This document shows positions 26,115 to 35,501 of a DNA stretch of 64,000 nucleotides, one piece after another; within the stretch, counting starts at the first letter, position 1, and every line of letters starts with the position of its first letter. Under the pieces are notes generated by a model. The model was not told the DNA's origin. It saw nothing but the letters and a program-made list of their open reading frames with translations, and did not search any database. Location of the stretch: assembly GCA_963422565.1 (NCBI GenBank), contig OY730228.1:3224001-3288000 (forward strand), written 5' to 3'. This stretch comes from G963422565 sp963422565 (GTDB lineage Bacteria > Pseudomonadota > Alphaproteobacteria > MPNO01). Made by a program: the position numbers and the translations under genes.

Positions 26115-26858
26115 CTAGAACCCGGCGCGCCCGGCGGCCGCCCAGTCGCCGGCCGCCGCCTGCCAGCAGGCCAGCGCCGCCAGGGCGGCGGTCTCCGCCC
26201 GCATGAGGCGCGGGCCGAGATCGACCGCCGAAGCGGCGGGATGACTGCGGAGCCGGGTCCGCTCGGCTTCGGTGAACCCGCCCTCCGGTCCGACGAGCAG
26301 CGCGGCGCGCGCCGGGGCTTCCGAGAACGCCGTCGCCGCGGCCCGCCCGCCGCCGCCCTCGTCGCACCAGAACAGCCGTCGGTCCGCCGGCCAGCCGCGC
26401 AGCGCCCGGTCGAGCGGAACGGGGGGCCGGAGCTCGGGCACGCTCGTGCGGCCGCACAGCTCGGCCGCCTCCACCGCATGACAACGCAGCCGACCGAGCC
26501 CGACGCGGCGCGCCGTGGTGCGGGTGGTGGTCACCGGCCAGACTGCCGCTGCGCCCAGCTCGGTCGCCTTGCCGACCAGGAAGTCGATGGGGCCGCGCTT
26601 GATCGGTGCGAACAGGAGCCAGATATCGGACTCGGGCTCCGGTCGCCGCAGCCGGTCGCCCAGCCGCAGGGTATAGCGCCGTCTGGCCGCGCTCTCGACG
26701 ACCGTATGAAACTCCCCGTCGCGCCCGTTGAACACGATGACCGCGTCGCCCGGACCCATCCGCAGCACGGCGCCCAAACGGTGCGATCGGGCCGGGCCGA
26801 CATCGACGACGACGCCTGCGGCCAGAGCTTCGTCCAGATGGAGGCGGACCGCGGGCAT
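26115..26858 (-). CDS. rsmE: 16S rRNA m3U1498 methyltransferase RsmE
   Basis: A 247-aa SPOUT methyltransferase that modifies U1498 of 16S rRNA. It has an N-terminal PUA-like domain (LRMGPGDAVIVFNGRDGEF). The C-terminal knot carries LLVGPEGGFTEAE and LGPRLMRAETAALAAL. The ATG at 26858 begins the conserved MPAVRLH; an extension to 26993 would overlap ubiA on the other strand. No strong ribosome-binding site is visible. Confidence 0.93.
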   Translation of the reverse strand: MPAVRLHLDEALAAGVVVDVGPARSHRLGAVLRMGPGDAVIVFNGRDGEFHTVVESAARRRYTLRLGDRLRRPEPESDIWLLFAPIKRGPIDFLVGKATELGAAAVWPVTTTRTTARRVGLGRLRCHAVEAAELCGRTSVPELRPPVPLDRALRGWPADRRLFWCDEGGGGRAAATAFSEAPARAALLVGPEGGFTEAERTRLRSHPAASAVDLGPRLMRAETAALAALACWQAAAGDWAAAGRAGF

Positions 26859-26964
26859 CGGCGGGTGCTGTTCCTGCAACGACGCGAGACCCGAAGACCG
26901 GCCAAGGATGCCGGATCGTCTCGGAGGCTCGCGCCGGGTATAGTCGGGCGGGCTGGATAGGGCA

Positions 26965-27891
26965 ATGCCGGACCGTTTGGCGGCGAGCGACATCCCCCGC
27001 GGGGGTTGGGTGGACCGGTTGCTGCCGCGGCCGGCGCGGCCCTATGCCAGGCTGGCGCGACTGGATCGGCCGATCGGCTCCTGGTTGTTGCTGTTCCCCT
27101 GCTGGTGGTCGCTGGGGCTGGCCTCACCGGCGCCTCTGTCGGGGCAGTCTCTGGCCCTGTTCGCGCTCTTCGGCGTCGGCGCGGTGGTGATGCGCGGGGC
27201 CGGCTGCACCTTCAACGACATCTGCGACAGGGATTTCGACGCCAGGGTGGCGCGCACCCGCGACCGGCCGCTGCCGGCCGGCGAGGTCACGCTGCGCGGG
27301 GCGCTGGTCTTTCTCGTGGCCCTGCTCCTGCTGGGGCTTGCGGTCCTGGTCGCGCTCAACCCTTACGCGATCGTCGTCGGCGCCGCCTCCCTGCTCCTTC
27401 TGTTCACCTATCCGCTGGCGAAGCGGGTGACCTTCTGGCCGCAATTCGTCCTCGGGCTCGCCTTCAACTGGGGGGCGCTGCTCGGCTGGGCGGCGGTCCG
27501 CGGTACGCTCGACCCTGCCGCGCTGCTGCTCTATGCCGGGGGCGTCTTCTGGACGCTCGGCTACGACACCATCTATGCTCACCAGGATCGGCGCGACGAC
27601 CCCGCCGCCGGCGTCCGGTCCTCGGCGCGCGCGCTCGGACCGGCCAGCAAGCCCTGGCTGTTGATGTTCTACGCCGCGGCGGTTTCGCTGTTCGCCGCCG
27701 CCGGGCAGCAAGCGGGGCTCGGATGGCCCTACGCTGTCGGGCTGGCGTTCGCCGCCGGCCAGCTCGCCTGGCAGGTTCTCGACCTTGATCCCGACGATCC
27801 GAAGGACTGTCTGGCCAAGTTCCGCTCCAACCGGCTGGCGGGCTGGCTGGTGCTGGGCGGCGCGGTCAGCGCGCATTCGATCGCCGGCTGA
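26965..27891 (+). CDS. ubiA: 4-hydroxybenzoate polyprenyltransferase UbiA
   Basis: A 308-aa membrane prenyltransferase of ubiquinone synthesis with about 8-9 helices. The first Asp-rich motif NDxxDxxxD is at Asn84, Asp85, Asp88 and Asp92 (FNDICDRDFD). The second is DTIYAHQDRRDD. RLDRPIGSWLLLFPCWWSL near the N-terminus is typical of bacterial UbiA. It is divergent from rsmE, and its last 26 bp overlap the convergent mobA. Confidence 0.94.
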   Translation: MPDRLAASDIPRGGWVDRLLPRPARPYARLARLDRPIGSWLLLFPCWWSLGLASPAPLSGQSLALFALFGVGAVVMRGAGCTFNDICDRDFDARVARTRDRPLPAGEVTLRGALVFLVALLLLGLAVLVALNPYAIVVGAASLLLLFTYPLAKRVTFWPQFVLGLAFNWGALLGWAAVRGTLDPAALLLYAGGVFWTLGYDTIYAHQDRRDDPAAGVRSSARALGPASKPWLLMFYAAAVSLFAAAGQQAGLGWPYAVGLAFAAGQLAWQVLDLDPDDPKDCLAKFRSNRLAGWLVLGGAVSAHSIAG

Positions 27892-28528
27892 ACAGCGCGG
27901 CCGCTGGGTCCGCCTGCCGGATTCGCGCCTCGGCGGCGGCGAGGTCCTCGGGGCGGTTGACGTTGAAGAAGGGGTCCACGGGCGCGGCCGCGAACTCGAC
28001 CCGGACAAGGCGATAGCGCGCCGTCCACCGATCGACCTTGCGGATTCCCTCCTCGGCCAGCGCGGCGCGCAGCGCCCCGGCCAGGGCGACCGGCCACAGC
28101 CCGAAGACCGGATGGTCCCGGCCGCCCGACCGGGCGCAGACCAGATCGGCGCCGGCCTCCGCGAGCCGCCGCCGCATCCGGGCTACCAGATCGCCCGGTA
28201 GGAAGGGCGCGTCGCAGGCGACGCTCGCGACATGGCTGCAGGCCGGCGCGTTGGCGACCGCCCACTCCATCCCGGTCAGCACGCCGGCGAGCGGCCCCGG
28301 GTGGTCGGCGACGGAATCGGCCGCCACCGGCAGGCCGTAGGCGGCGAACCGCCGGGGATCGCGGTTGGCGTTCAGGATCAAGGGGCCGACCTGAGGGCGG
28401 AAACGTTCGACGACCCGTGCGAGGATCGTCCGGCCGGCGACCGGGCTGAGCGCCTTGTCGCCGCCGCCCATCCGCCGCGACAAGCCGCCGGCGAGGACGA
28501 CCCCGACGATGCGCCCGTCGGGGCTAAT
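27866..28528 (-). CDS. mobA: Molybdenum cofactor guanylyltransferase MobA, apparent ATT start
   Basis: A protein of about 220 aa that adds GMP to molybdopterin. The GTP-binding loop is LAGGLSRRMGGGDK. Later motifs are NANRDPRRF, the metal-binding VACDAPFLP and FFNVNRPEDL. No ATG, GTG or TTG lies far enough upstream to include the LAGG loop: TTG at 28483 would cut it in half. The only candidate in frame is ATT at 28528-28526, overlapping the fdhD stop (ATTAG). Either this rare start is used or translation reinitiates at a weaker codon. The fdhD neighbour fits a molybdoenzyme maturation operon. Confidence 0.87.
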   Translation of the reverse strand: MSPDGRIVGVVLAGGLSRRMGGGDKALSPVAGRTILARVVERFRPQVGPLILNANRDPRRFAAYGLPVAADSVADHPGPLAGVLTGMEWAVANAPACSHVASVACDAPFLPGDLVARMRRRLAEAGADLVCARSGGRDHPVFGLWPVALAGALRAALAEEGIRKVDRWTARYRLVRVEFAAAPVDPFFNVNRPEDLAAAEARIRQADPAAALFSRRSNAR

Positions 28529-29411
28529 CGGAAATGCCTTCCTCTCCGGGGCTCGCCTTTCGCCGCACGCGGCGGGGCTCCTCGGCGACCGCCCCCGGAT
28601 CGGCGTCGTAGACGATGCGGTTCTCCCCGGCGAGCGCGATGAAGCGCTTTCCCCTGGCGCGGCCGATCAGCGTCAGATTCGCCTCGCGAGCGAGCTCCAC
28701 CCCCCAAGCCGTGAAGCCGGAGCGCGAGATCAGTACCGGGATACGCATCTGCACGGTCTTGATGACCATTTCGCTGGTCAGCCGCCCGGTAGTGTAGAAC
28801 ATCTTGCCCTCGGGTGCGATGCCGTGCAGGTGCATATAGCCCGCAATCTTGTCCACAGCGTTGTGGCGCCCGACATCCTCCATGTAGATCAGCGGCCGGT
28901 CGCGGCGGCACAGCACGCAGCCGTGGATCGCCCCGGCCTCCAGATAGAGGCTGGGGGTACTGTTGATCTTCCTGGATAGCGCGTAGAGCCAGGAAGTGCG
29001 GACTTCGGCGGCGGGGTCGAGCGTCACGGTTTCGAAGACCTCCATCAGGTCGCCGAAAGCCGTGCCGAGGGCGCATCCCGAGGTCCGGGTCTGCTTCTTG
29101 AGCTTCTCCTCGAAATCGGTCTCGCCCCGCGTGCGCACGACGACGGTGTCGATCTCCTCGTCGAAATCGATGCCCGTAAGCTCGTCGTCCGGGCGGAGCA
29201 TGTTCTGGTTGATCAGATAGCCGACCGCGAGGCAGTCCGCATAATCGCCAATGGTCATCAGCGTGACGATCTCCCGGCTGTTGAGGAACAGCGTCAGCGG
29301 CCGTTCCACGGTGACCGAGGTCTCGATGGGCCGAGAGTCCTGATCGATGCCCGGCACCCGCCTGGTCAGCCGAGCGTCGCCGGGATCCGGTCTGATCAGA
29401 TAGTCGTCCAC
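28524..29411 (-). CDS. fdhD: Formate dehydrogenase accessory sulfurtransferase FdhD
   Basis: A 295-aa protein that transfers sulfur from IscS to the molybdenum cofactor of formate dehydrogenases. Features are LTLFLNSREIVTLM near the N-terminus, the cysteine loop TSGCALG, GCVLC..., MEDVGRHNAVDKIAGY and FYTTGRLTSEMVIK. The cysteine loop has one Cys where some homologues have CxxC. The start at 29411 is ATG. It overlaps mobA. No formate dehydrogenase gene is in the window. Confidence 0.94.
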   Translation of the reverse strand: MDDYLIRPDPGDARLTRRVPGIDQDSRPIETSVTVERPLTLFLNSREIVTLMTIGDYADCLAVGYLINQNMLRPDDELTGIDFDEEIDTVVVRTRGETDFEEKLKKQTRTSGCALGTAFGDLMEVFETVTLDPAAEVRTSWLYALSRKINSTPSLYLEAGAIHGCVLCRRDRPLIYMEDVGRHNAVDKIAGYMHLHGIAPEGKMFYTTGRLTSEMVIKTVQMRIPVLISRSGFTAWGVELAREANLTLIGRARGKRFIALAGENRIVYDADPGAVAEEPRRVRRKASPGEEGISD

Positions 29412-29470
29412 GCCGGGACTATGGGCCGGGGTGGTCCCCGGTACAACCGCCCCGGCGCCTGGACGCGCGC

Positions 29471-29499
29471 TTGCGCCGCGCGCCGCCCGTCTGTATACA
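29471..29499 (+). promoter_or_regulatory. Candidate sigma-70 promoter for rpmI-rplT-pheST
   Basis: TTGCGC (29471-29476) and TATACA (29494-29499) are separated by exactly 17 bp. A transcript starting just after would have a leader of about 90 bases before rpmI. The match is partial and based on consensus only. Confidence 0.4.
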
Positions 29500-29596
29500 G
29501 CGTCGGCCGTTTCCGAGCCGCCACGCTGCGCCGCATCCGCGGTGCGGCGGGCGTGCAGTGGCGGCGCGCTCGGCCATGTCGACCGGCGGAGGGGAA

Positions 29597-29794
29597 ATGC
29601 CCAAGCTCAAGTCGAAGAGCGGCGCCAAGAAGCGGTTCCGCACGACTGGCAGCGGAAAGCTGCGTGGTAACTTCGCCTACAAGCGGCACAATCTGCGCAA
29701 GCGCTCGCAGAAGATGAAGCGCAAGGCGCGCGGTTCGATGCCGCTCGCCCCCGAGGACGCCCGGATCGTCAGATCCTACCTCCCCTACGCCTGA
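29597..29794 (+). CDS. rpmI: 50S ribosomal protein L35
   Basis: A 65-aa protein matching L35 from end to end: MPKLKSKSGAKKRF, then GKLRGNFAYKRHNL. The ATG at 29597 follows GGAGGGGAA. It is the first gene of rpmI-rplT-pheS-pheT. infC, which often precedes rpmI in bacteria, is not here; fdhD diverges instead. Confidence 0.97.
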   Translation: MPKLKSKSGAKKRFRTTGSGKLRGNFAYKRHNLRKRSQKMKRKARGSMPLAPEDARIVRSYLPYA

Positions 29795-29804
29795 GGAGCA
29801 CGCC

Positions 29805-30164
29805 ATGGCACGCGTCAAGCGGGGGGTGACCAACCATGCCCGCCACAAGAAGATACTGCGCCGCGCGAAGGGCTATCGCGAGCGCAACCGGACAAGCGTC
29901 CGCGTCGCCATGCAGCGGGTCGAGAAGGGGCTGCAATATGCCTATCGCGACCGGCGCAACCGCAAACGGAACTTTCGGGCGTTGTGGATCCAGCGGATCA
30001 ACGCCGGGGCCCGCAGTCATGGGCTGACCTATTCCCGGTTCATGCACGGGATCAAGCGCGCCGGGATCGAGATCGACCGCAAGGTGCTGGCCGACCTCGC
30101 AGCGCGTGAGCCGGACGCGTTCGGCGCGGTCGTCGCCAGAGTCCGGACCGCGCTCGCCGACTGA
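29805..30164 (+). CDS. rplT: 50S ribosomal protein L20
   Basis: A 119-aa L20 with MARVKRGVTNHARHKKIL at the N-terminus and RNRKRNFRALWIQRINA mid-protein. It binds 23S rRNA early in large-subunit assembly. It starts 10 bp after the rpmI stop with GAGGAG upstream. In other bacteria L20 represses its own operon through the mRNA leader; I cannot identify such a structure here. Confidence 0.97.
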   Translation: MARVKRGVTNHARHKKILRRAKGYRERNRTSVRVAMQRVEKGLQYAYRDRRNRKRNFRALWIQRINAGARSHGLTYSRFMHGIKRAGIEIDRKVLADLAAREPDAFGAVVARVRTALAD

Positions 30165-30188
30165 CGGCTCGGCCGCGGCGGGACCGGG

Positions 30189-31262
30189 ATGGAGGATCTC
30201 GAGCGCCTCCGCAACGATCTGCTGGCGCGGATCGAAAGCGCCGACGCCGACGCGCTGGAGGGGCTGCGCATCGAGGCGCTCGGCCGCAAGGGCCGCATCA
30301 CCGGGCTGCTCAAGGGTCTCTCCGATCTCCCCGCCGATCGCCGGCGCGATGCCGGCCGGGCACTGAACGCGCTCAAGACCGCCGTGGCCGGCGCGGTCGA
30401 CGATCGGCGCCGCGCCCTCGCGCGGTCGGCGCTCGACGCCCGGCTGGCCGCGGAGCGGCTCGACGTCAGCCTGCCGGCCCGGCTGGCCGCGGAGGGGCGC
30501 ATCCACCCGATCAGCCGGACCATCGACGAGATCGTCGCGATCTTCGGCGCCATGGGGTTCTCGGTCGCCGAGGGTCCGGACATCGAGGACGACTTCCACA
30601 ACTTCACCGCTCTCAACATCCCGCCCGAGCATCCCGCCCGCCAGGACATGGACACGTTCTACTTCCCCGAGCGGGCCGACGGCAGCCGGGTGCTGCTGCG
30701 CACCCACACCTCGCCGGTGCAGATCCGCACCATGCGGGCGCAGAAACCGCCGATCCGCATCGTCGTGCCCGGGCGCACCTACCGCGCCGATCACGACGCG
30801 ACCCATTCCCCCATGTTCCACCAGGTCGAGGGGCTGGCGATCGACGAGACGATCCATATGGGTCATCTCAAGGGGTGCCTGTTCGAGTTCTGCCGCGCCT
30901 TCTTCGACGTCGACGATCTCCCGGTGCGATTCCGCCCCAGCTTCTTCCCGTTCACCGAGCCGTCGGCGGAGGTCGATATTGGCTGCGCGCGCGGCGCAGA
31001 CGGGCTGATCATCGGCGGCGGCGAGGACTGGCTGGAGATACTGGGGAGCGGGATGGTCCACCCCAAGGTGCTGGAGAATTGCGGCATCGACCCGGCGCGC
31101 TACCAGGGCTTCGCCTTCGGCATGGGGGTCGAACGGGTCGCCATGCTAAAATACGGCATCCCCGACCTTAGGACCTTCTACGACTCGGATCTCCGCTGGC
31201 TGCGCCATTACGGGTTCCCGCCGTTCGACATGCCGGATCCCGCCGCGGGGATCGGTCGATGA
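30189..31262 (+). CDS. pheS: Phenylalanyl-tRNA synthetase alpha subunit
   Basis: A 357-aa class II synthetase subunit. It has an N-terminal coiled coil (residues 1-100), motif 1 around GFSVAEGPDIEDD, motif 2 FHQVEGLAIDE, and motif 3 GFAFGMGVERVAMLKYGIPD. It works as an alpha2-beta2 tetramer with PheT, whose ATG overlaps its stop (ATGA at 31259). Confidence 0.97.
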   Translation: MEDLERLRNDLLARIESADADALEGLRIEALGRKGRITGLLKGLSDLPADRRRDAGRALNALKTAVAGAVDDRRRALARSALDARLAAERLDVSLPARLAAEGRIHPISRTIDEIVAIFGAMGFSVAEGPDIEDDFHNFTALNIPPEHPARQDMDTFYFPERADGSRVLLRTHTSPVQIRTMRAQKPPIRIVVPGRTYRADHDATHSPMFHQVEGLAIDETIHMGHLKGCLFEFCRAFFDVDDLPVRFRPSFFPFTEPSAEVDIGCARGADGLIIGGGEDWLEILGSGMVHPKVLENCGIDPARYQGFAFGMGVERVAMLKYGIPDLRTFYDSDLRWLRHYGFPPFDMPDPAAGIGR

Positions 31263-33655
31263 AGTTCCCCCGCTCCTGGCTCGGCGACCATCTGGAGACC
31301 GACGCCTCCATCGCCGAGATCGCGGAAGCGCTGACCCGGATCGGCCTCGAGGTCGAGGGGGTGGACGACCGGGGGGCCGCGCTCGCCGGGTTCGTGGTCG
31401 GCACGGTCGTCGCGGCCGTTCCGCACCCCGACGCCGAGCGGCTGAAGCTATGTACCGTCGATATCGGCGGCGGCAGGCAATTCGAAGTGGTCTGCGGCGC
31501 CCCCAACGCGCGCGCCGGCATGACGGGGGTATTCGCCCCGGCCGGCACCCATATTCCGGGCACCGGCGCGACGCTTCGCAAGGCGCGGATCCGCGGCGTC
31601 GAGAGTGCCGGGATGCTGTGCTCGGAACGCGAGCTCGGCTTGTCGGACGCGCATGAGGGCATCATCGATCTCGGCGGCGCGGCCGCGCCGGGCAGTCCGG
31701 CGGCGGCGGCGCTCGGGCTCGCCGACCCGGTCGTCGAGATCGGGCTCACCCCTAACAGAGCCGATTGCGCCGGCGTGCGGGGGATCGCCCGAGACCTCGC
31801 CGCGGCGGGGATCGGGACTCTCAAGCCGCTCGACGCGTCGCCGGTCGCGGCGAGCTTTCCGAGCCCCGTTCGCTGGATGCGGGATTTCGCCGACGGCAGC
31901 GGGGACGCCTGTCCGTTCGTCGCCGGGCGGGCCTTTCGCGGCGTCGCCAACGGGCCGAGCCCGCAATGGCTCCGCGACCGGTTGACGGCGATCGGTCTGC
32001 GCCCGATCTCGGCGCTGGTCGACATCACCAACCATGTCACCTTCGACCTCGGCCGCCCGCTCCACGTCTTCGACATCGCCCGGCTCTCCGGCGACCTGAC
32101 GATGCGGCTCGCCCGGCCGGGCGAGCGGGTCCGGGCGCTCGACGGCCGCGAATACGCGCTCGACGACCAGATGACGGTCATCGCCGACGACGGCGGAGCG
32201 CTCGCGATCGGCGGTATCATGGGCGGCGAGGCCAGCGGCTGCAGCGCGGCGACGACCGATGTGTTCGTCGAGGTCGCGCTGTTCGATCCGCGTCGCACCG
32301 CAGTCACCGGGCGCAAGCTCGGCATCTCGTCCGATGCCCGCTACCGCTTCGAGCGCGGCGTCGATCCGATCTCGGCTCTGTGGGGGGGCGAGGTCGCCGC
32401 CCGGATGATCCTCGACATCTGCGGCGGCGAAGCGAGCGCGCCGACCAGTGCCGGCGCGCTGCCGACCGAAAAGCGCAGAATCGATTTCGACACTGCCCGA
32501 ATCGCCTCGCTCGGCGGGGTCGAGGTCGCGCGGGGCGAGGCGGCCGATATCCTCGAACGGCTCGGCTTCGAAGTCGCGCAGGGCGGAACGTCCCTGTCGG
32601 TGGCGGTGCCGACCTGGCGCGCCGATGTCGAGGGCGAGGCGGATCTGGTCGAGGAGGTGCTGCGCATTCACGGCTATGATGCGGTCCCCGCGGTCCCGCT
32701 GCGCGCGCCCACGGCGGTGCCGGCACCATCTTGGACCGCCGTCCAGGCGCGGCGCGGCCGGGTGCGCCGGCGGCTCGCGGCGAACGGGTTGGTCGAGGCG
32801 GTTACCTTCTCCTTCATGCCGCGCGCGCGCGGCTCGGCCTTCGGCGAGGCGGTGCTCGCGCTGGCCAACCCGATCAGCGCCCGGCTGGACGCGATGCGGC
32901 CGTCTATCCTGCCAAATCTGCTCGAGGCGGCCGAGCGCAACGCCGCGCGGGGCGCCGCGGACGCCGCTTTGTTCGAGATCGGACCGCGGTTCGCGGCCGA
33001 CGGAGACCAGACCGTCGTCGCCGCCGGCATCCGCGTCGGCGCGTCGGCGCCCCGGCACTGGGACGCATCCCACCGCCCGGCCGATGTCTTCGACGTCAAG
33101 GGCGACGCGCTCGCGGCGTTGGCCGCGGCGGGCGCGCCGACCGACGGATTGCGCACGGACGCCGCCGGTGCGCCGGGCTGGTATCATCCAGGGCGGTCCG
33201 GCGCGCTGTTGCTGGGGCGCACTGCGCTCGCCTGGTTCGGCGAGATTCACCCGGAGATCCTCGCCGGGCTGGACCTGCGGGCGGCCGCCGTTGCCTTCGA
33301 GGTGCTGCTGGACGCAGTGCCGCCGCCCAAGCCTCGGGCGCGAACCGCGCGGCCGGCGCCGCGGTTCTCGGCCCGGCAGCCGGTGACCCGCGATTTCGCA
33401 TTCGTCGTCGCCGAGGAGGTCGCCGCGGCCGACGTGCTGAGCGCCGTGCGCGGGGCCGACCGCGCGCTGATCGACCAGGTGGTACTGTTCGATGTCTATC
33501 GCGGCGCCGAGACCGGCGAGGACGGCAAGTCTCTGGCGTTCGCGGTGACGCTTCGACCCGGCGAGGCGGGGCTTGCCGACGCCGAGATCGAAGCGGCGGC
33601 CGCCCGCATCGTCGACGCGGTCTCCAGACGCTGCGGCGGTCGGCTGCGGACCTGA
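31259..33655 (+). CDS. pheT: Phenylalanyl-tRNA synthetase beta subunit
   Basis: A 798-aa beta subunit, a normal length. It has the tRNA-binding EMAP-like domain (residues about 40-150, VVCGAPNARAG), B3/B4 editing domain, B5 domain, a catalytic-like core, and the C-terminal anticodon-binding domain (RFSARQPVTRDFAFVV). It is translationally coupled to pheS. Confidence 0.97.
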   Translation: MKFPRSWLGDHLETDASIAEIAEALTRIGLEVEGVDDRGAALAGFVVGTVVAAVPHPDAERLKLCTVDIGGGRQFEVVCGAPNARAGMTGVFAPAGTHIPGTGATLRKARIRGVESAGMLCSERELGLSDAHEGIIDLGGAAAPGSPAAAALGLADPVVEIGLTPNRADCAGVRGIARDLAAAGIGTLKPLDASPVAASFPSPVRWMRDFADGSGDACPFVAGRAFRGVANGPSPQWLRDRLTAIGLRPISALVDITNHVTFDLGRPLHVFDIARLSGDLTMRLARPGERVRALDGREYALDDQMTVIADDGGALAIGGIMGGEASGCSAATTDVFVEVALFDPRRTAVTGRKLGISSDARYRFERGVDPISALWGGEVAARMILDICGGEASAPTSAGALPTEKRRIDFDTARIASLGGVEVARGEAADILERLGFEVAQGGTSLSVAVPTWRADVEGEADLVEEVLRIHGYDAVPAVPLRAPTAVPAPSWTAVQARRGRVRRRLAANGLVEAVTFSFMPRARGSAFGEAVLALANPISARLDAMRPSILPNLLEAAERNAARGAADAALFEIGPRFAADGDQTVVAAGIRVGASAPRHWDASHRPADVFDVKGDALAALAAAGAPTDGLRTDAAGAPGWYHPGRSGALLLGRTALAWFGEIHPEILAGLDLRAAAVAFEVLLDAVPPPKPRARTARPAPRFSARQPVTRDFAFVVAEEVAAADVLSAVRGADRALIDQVVLFDVYRGAETGEDGKSLAFAVTLRPGEAGLADAEIEAAAARIVDAVSRRCGGRLRT

Positions 33656-33692
33656 CGCGGTCGGCCCGGATCTCCGCACAGCGAACGCGACG

Positions 33693-35495
33693 ATGACCGA
33701 TCTCGGCCATATCCGAAACTTCGCGATCATCGCCCATATCGATCACGGCAAGTCGACGCTGGCCGACCGGCTGATTCTGACCTGCGGCGGCATCGAGGAG
33801 CGGGAATTTCGCGCCCAGCTCCTCGATACCATGGAGCTGGAACGCGAGCGCGGGATCACGATCAAGGCGCAGACGGTCCGACTCTTCCATACCGGGCGCG
33901 ACGGGCTGCGCTACCAGCTCAACCTGATGGACACGCCCGGCCATGTCGACTTCGCCTACGAGGTCTCGCGGTCGCTGAGCGCCTGCGAGGGATCGATCCT
34001 GGTCGTCGACGCCAGCCAGGGCGTGGAAGCGCAGACCCTCGCCAACGCCTATCAGGCGATCGAGGCCGATCACGAGATCATCCCGGTGCTCAACAAGATC
34101 GACCTGCCGGCGGCGGAACCGGACCGGGTGCGCGCCCAGATCGCCGAGGTAATCGGCCTGCCGGGCGAGGGTTGTCTGGAGGTCTCGGCCAAGACCGGGC
34201 GGGGGATCGGCGAGGTGCTGGAGGCGCTGATCGCCGTCCTGCCGCCGCCGTCCGGTGAGGCCGAGGCGCCGTTGCGGGCACTGCTGGTCGATTCCTGGTA
34301 CGATCCCTATCTTGGGGTGATCATCCTGGTCCGCGTCCGCGACGGGGTCCTCCGGCGCGGGGACAGGGTGCGCATGATGGCCGCCGGGGCGGTGCACCAG
34401 ATCGACCGGGTCGGTGTGTTCACCCCCAAGCGCGTCGATGTGGACGCGCTCGGCCCGGGCGAGATCGGCTTCATCACGGCCGGCATCAAGCATGTCGCCG
34501 AGACCCGGGTCGGCGATACCATCACCGGCGAGCGGGTGCGGGCGGCGGCGCCTCTGCCGGGCTTCCGGCCGAGCGTCCCGGTCGTCTTCTGCGGTCTGTT
34601 CCCCGTCGACGCGGACGATTACGGGGACCTGCGCGAGAGCCTGGGGCGGCTCAGGCTCAACGATTCCAGCTTTCACTACGAGCCCGAGACCTCGGCGGCG
34701 CTCGGGTTCGGATTCCGCTGCGGCTTTCTCGGGCTGCTCCATCTGGAGATCGTCCAGGAACGCCTGAGCCGGGAGTTCGATCTCGAGCTGATCGCCACCG
34801 CTCCGTCGGTGGTCTACCGGGTCTGGCGCCACGACGGCGGCATGGCGGAAATCCACAACCCCGTCGACATGCCGGATCCTGCGCGTATCGCCCGCATCGA
34901 GGAGCCCTGGATCAGGGCGACCATGCTGGTGCCGGACGACTATCTGGGCGCTGTCCTGGCGCTGTGCGAGGAGCGGCGCGGGGTCCAGCAGGAGCTGACC
35001 TATGTCGGCGGGCGGGCCATGCTCGTCTACCGGCTGCCGCTGAACGAGATGGTGTTCGACTTCCACGACCGGTTGAAATCGGTCAGCCGCGGCTATGCCA
35101 GCTTCGACTATCAGCTCGACGGCTATGAGGAGGGCGCGCTCGTCAGACTCGCGATCCTGGTCAACGGCGAGCCGGTCGATGCGCTCTCGATGATCGTGCA
35201 CAGGACGCGGTCCGAGCTGCGCGGGCGGGTGATTTGTGCCCGGCTCAAGGAGCTGATCCCGCGCCAGCTCTTCAAGGTCCCGATCCAGGCGGCGATCGGC
35301 GGCAAGGTCGTCGCCCGCGAGACCCTGAGCGCGATCCGCAAGGACGTGACGGCCAAATGCTATGGCGGCGACGTGACCCGCAAGCGCAAGCTGCTCGAGC
35401 GCCAGCGGGAGGGAAAGAAGCGCATGCGCCAGTTCGGCCGGGTGGAAATTCCCCAATCCGCATTCATCGAGGCGCTGCGCATCGGAGACACGTGA
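33693..35495 (+). CDS. lepA: Elongation factor 4 (LepA)
   Basis: A 600-aa ribosomal GTPase. The G motifs are AHIDHGKSTLADR (G1), DTPGHVDF (G3) and NKIDLP (G4). The C-terminal domain ends with YGGDVTRKRKLLERQREGKKRMR, diagnostic of LepA over EF-G. The start at 33693 begins MTDLGHIRNFAIIAH; the longer frame from 33573 would lie inside pheT. The stop is 6 bp from the end of the convergent membrane-protein gene. Confidence 0.97.
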   Translation: MTDLGHIRNFAIIAHIDHGKSTLADRLILTCGGIEEREFRAQLLDTMELERERGITIKAQTVRLFHTGRDGLRYQLNLMDTPGHVDFAYEVSRSLSACEGSILVVDASQGVEAQTLANAYQAIEADHEIIPVLNKIDLPAAEPDRVRAQIAEVIGLPGEGCLEVSAKTGRGIGEVLEALIAVLPPPSGEAEAPLRALLVDSWYDPYLGVIILVRVRDGVLRRGDRVRMMAAGAVHQIDRVGVFTPKRVDVDALGPGEIGFITAGIKHVAETRVGDTITGERVRAAAPLPGFRPSVPVVFCGLFPVDADDYGDLRESLGRLRLNDSSFHYEPETSAALGFGFRCGFLGLLHLEIVQERLSREFDLELIATAPSVVYRVWRHDGGMAEIHNPVDMPDPARIARIEEPWIRATMLVPDDYLGAVLALCEERRGVQQELTYVGGRAMLVYRLPLNEMVFDFHDRLKSVSRGYASFDYQLDGYEEGALVRLAILVNGEPVDALSMIVHRTRSELRGRVICARLKELIPRQLFKVPIQAAIGGKVVARETLSAIRKDVTAKCYGGDVTRKRKLLERQREGKKRMRQFGRVEIPQSAFIEALRIGDT

Positions 35496-35501
35496 CCGGG
35501 A

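Noticed and set aside
33096..35456. A 786-codon frame antisense to lepA
   Set aside because: lepA is complete with all G motifs. The antisense frame has no recognisable domain and is biased to Asp/Arg/His.
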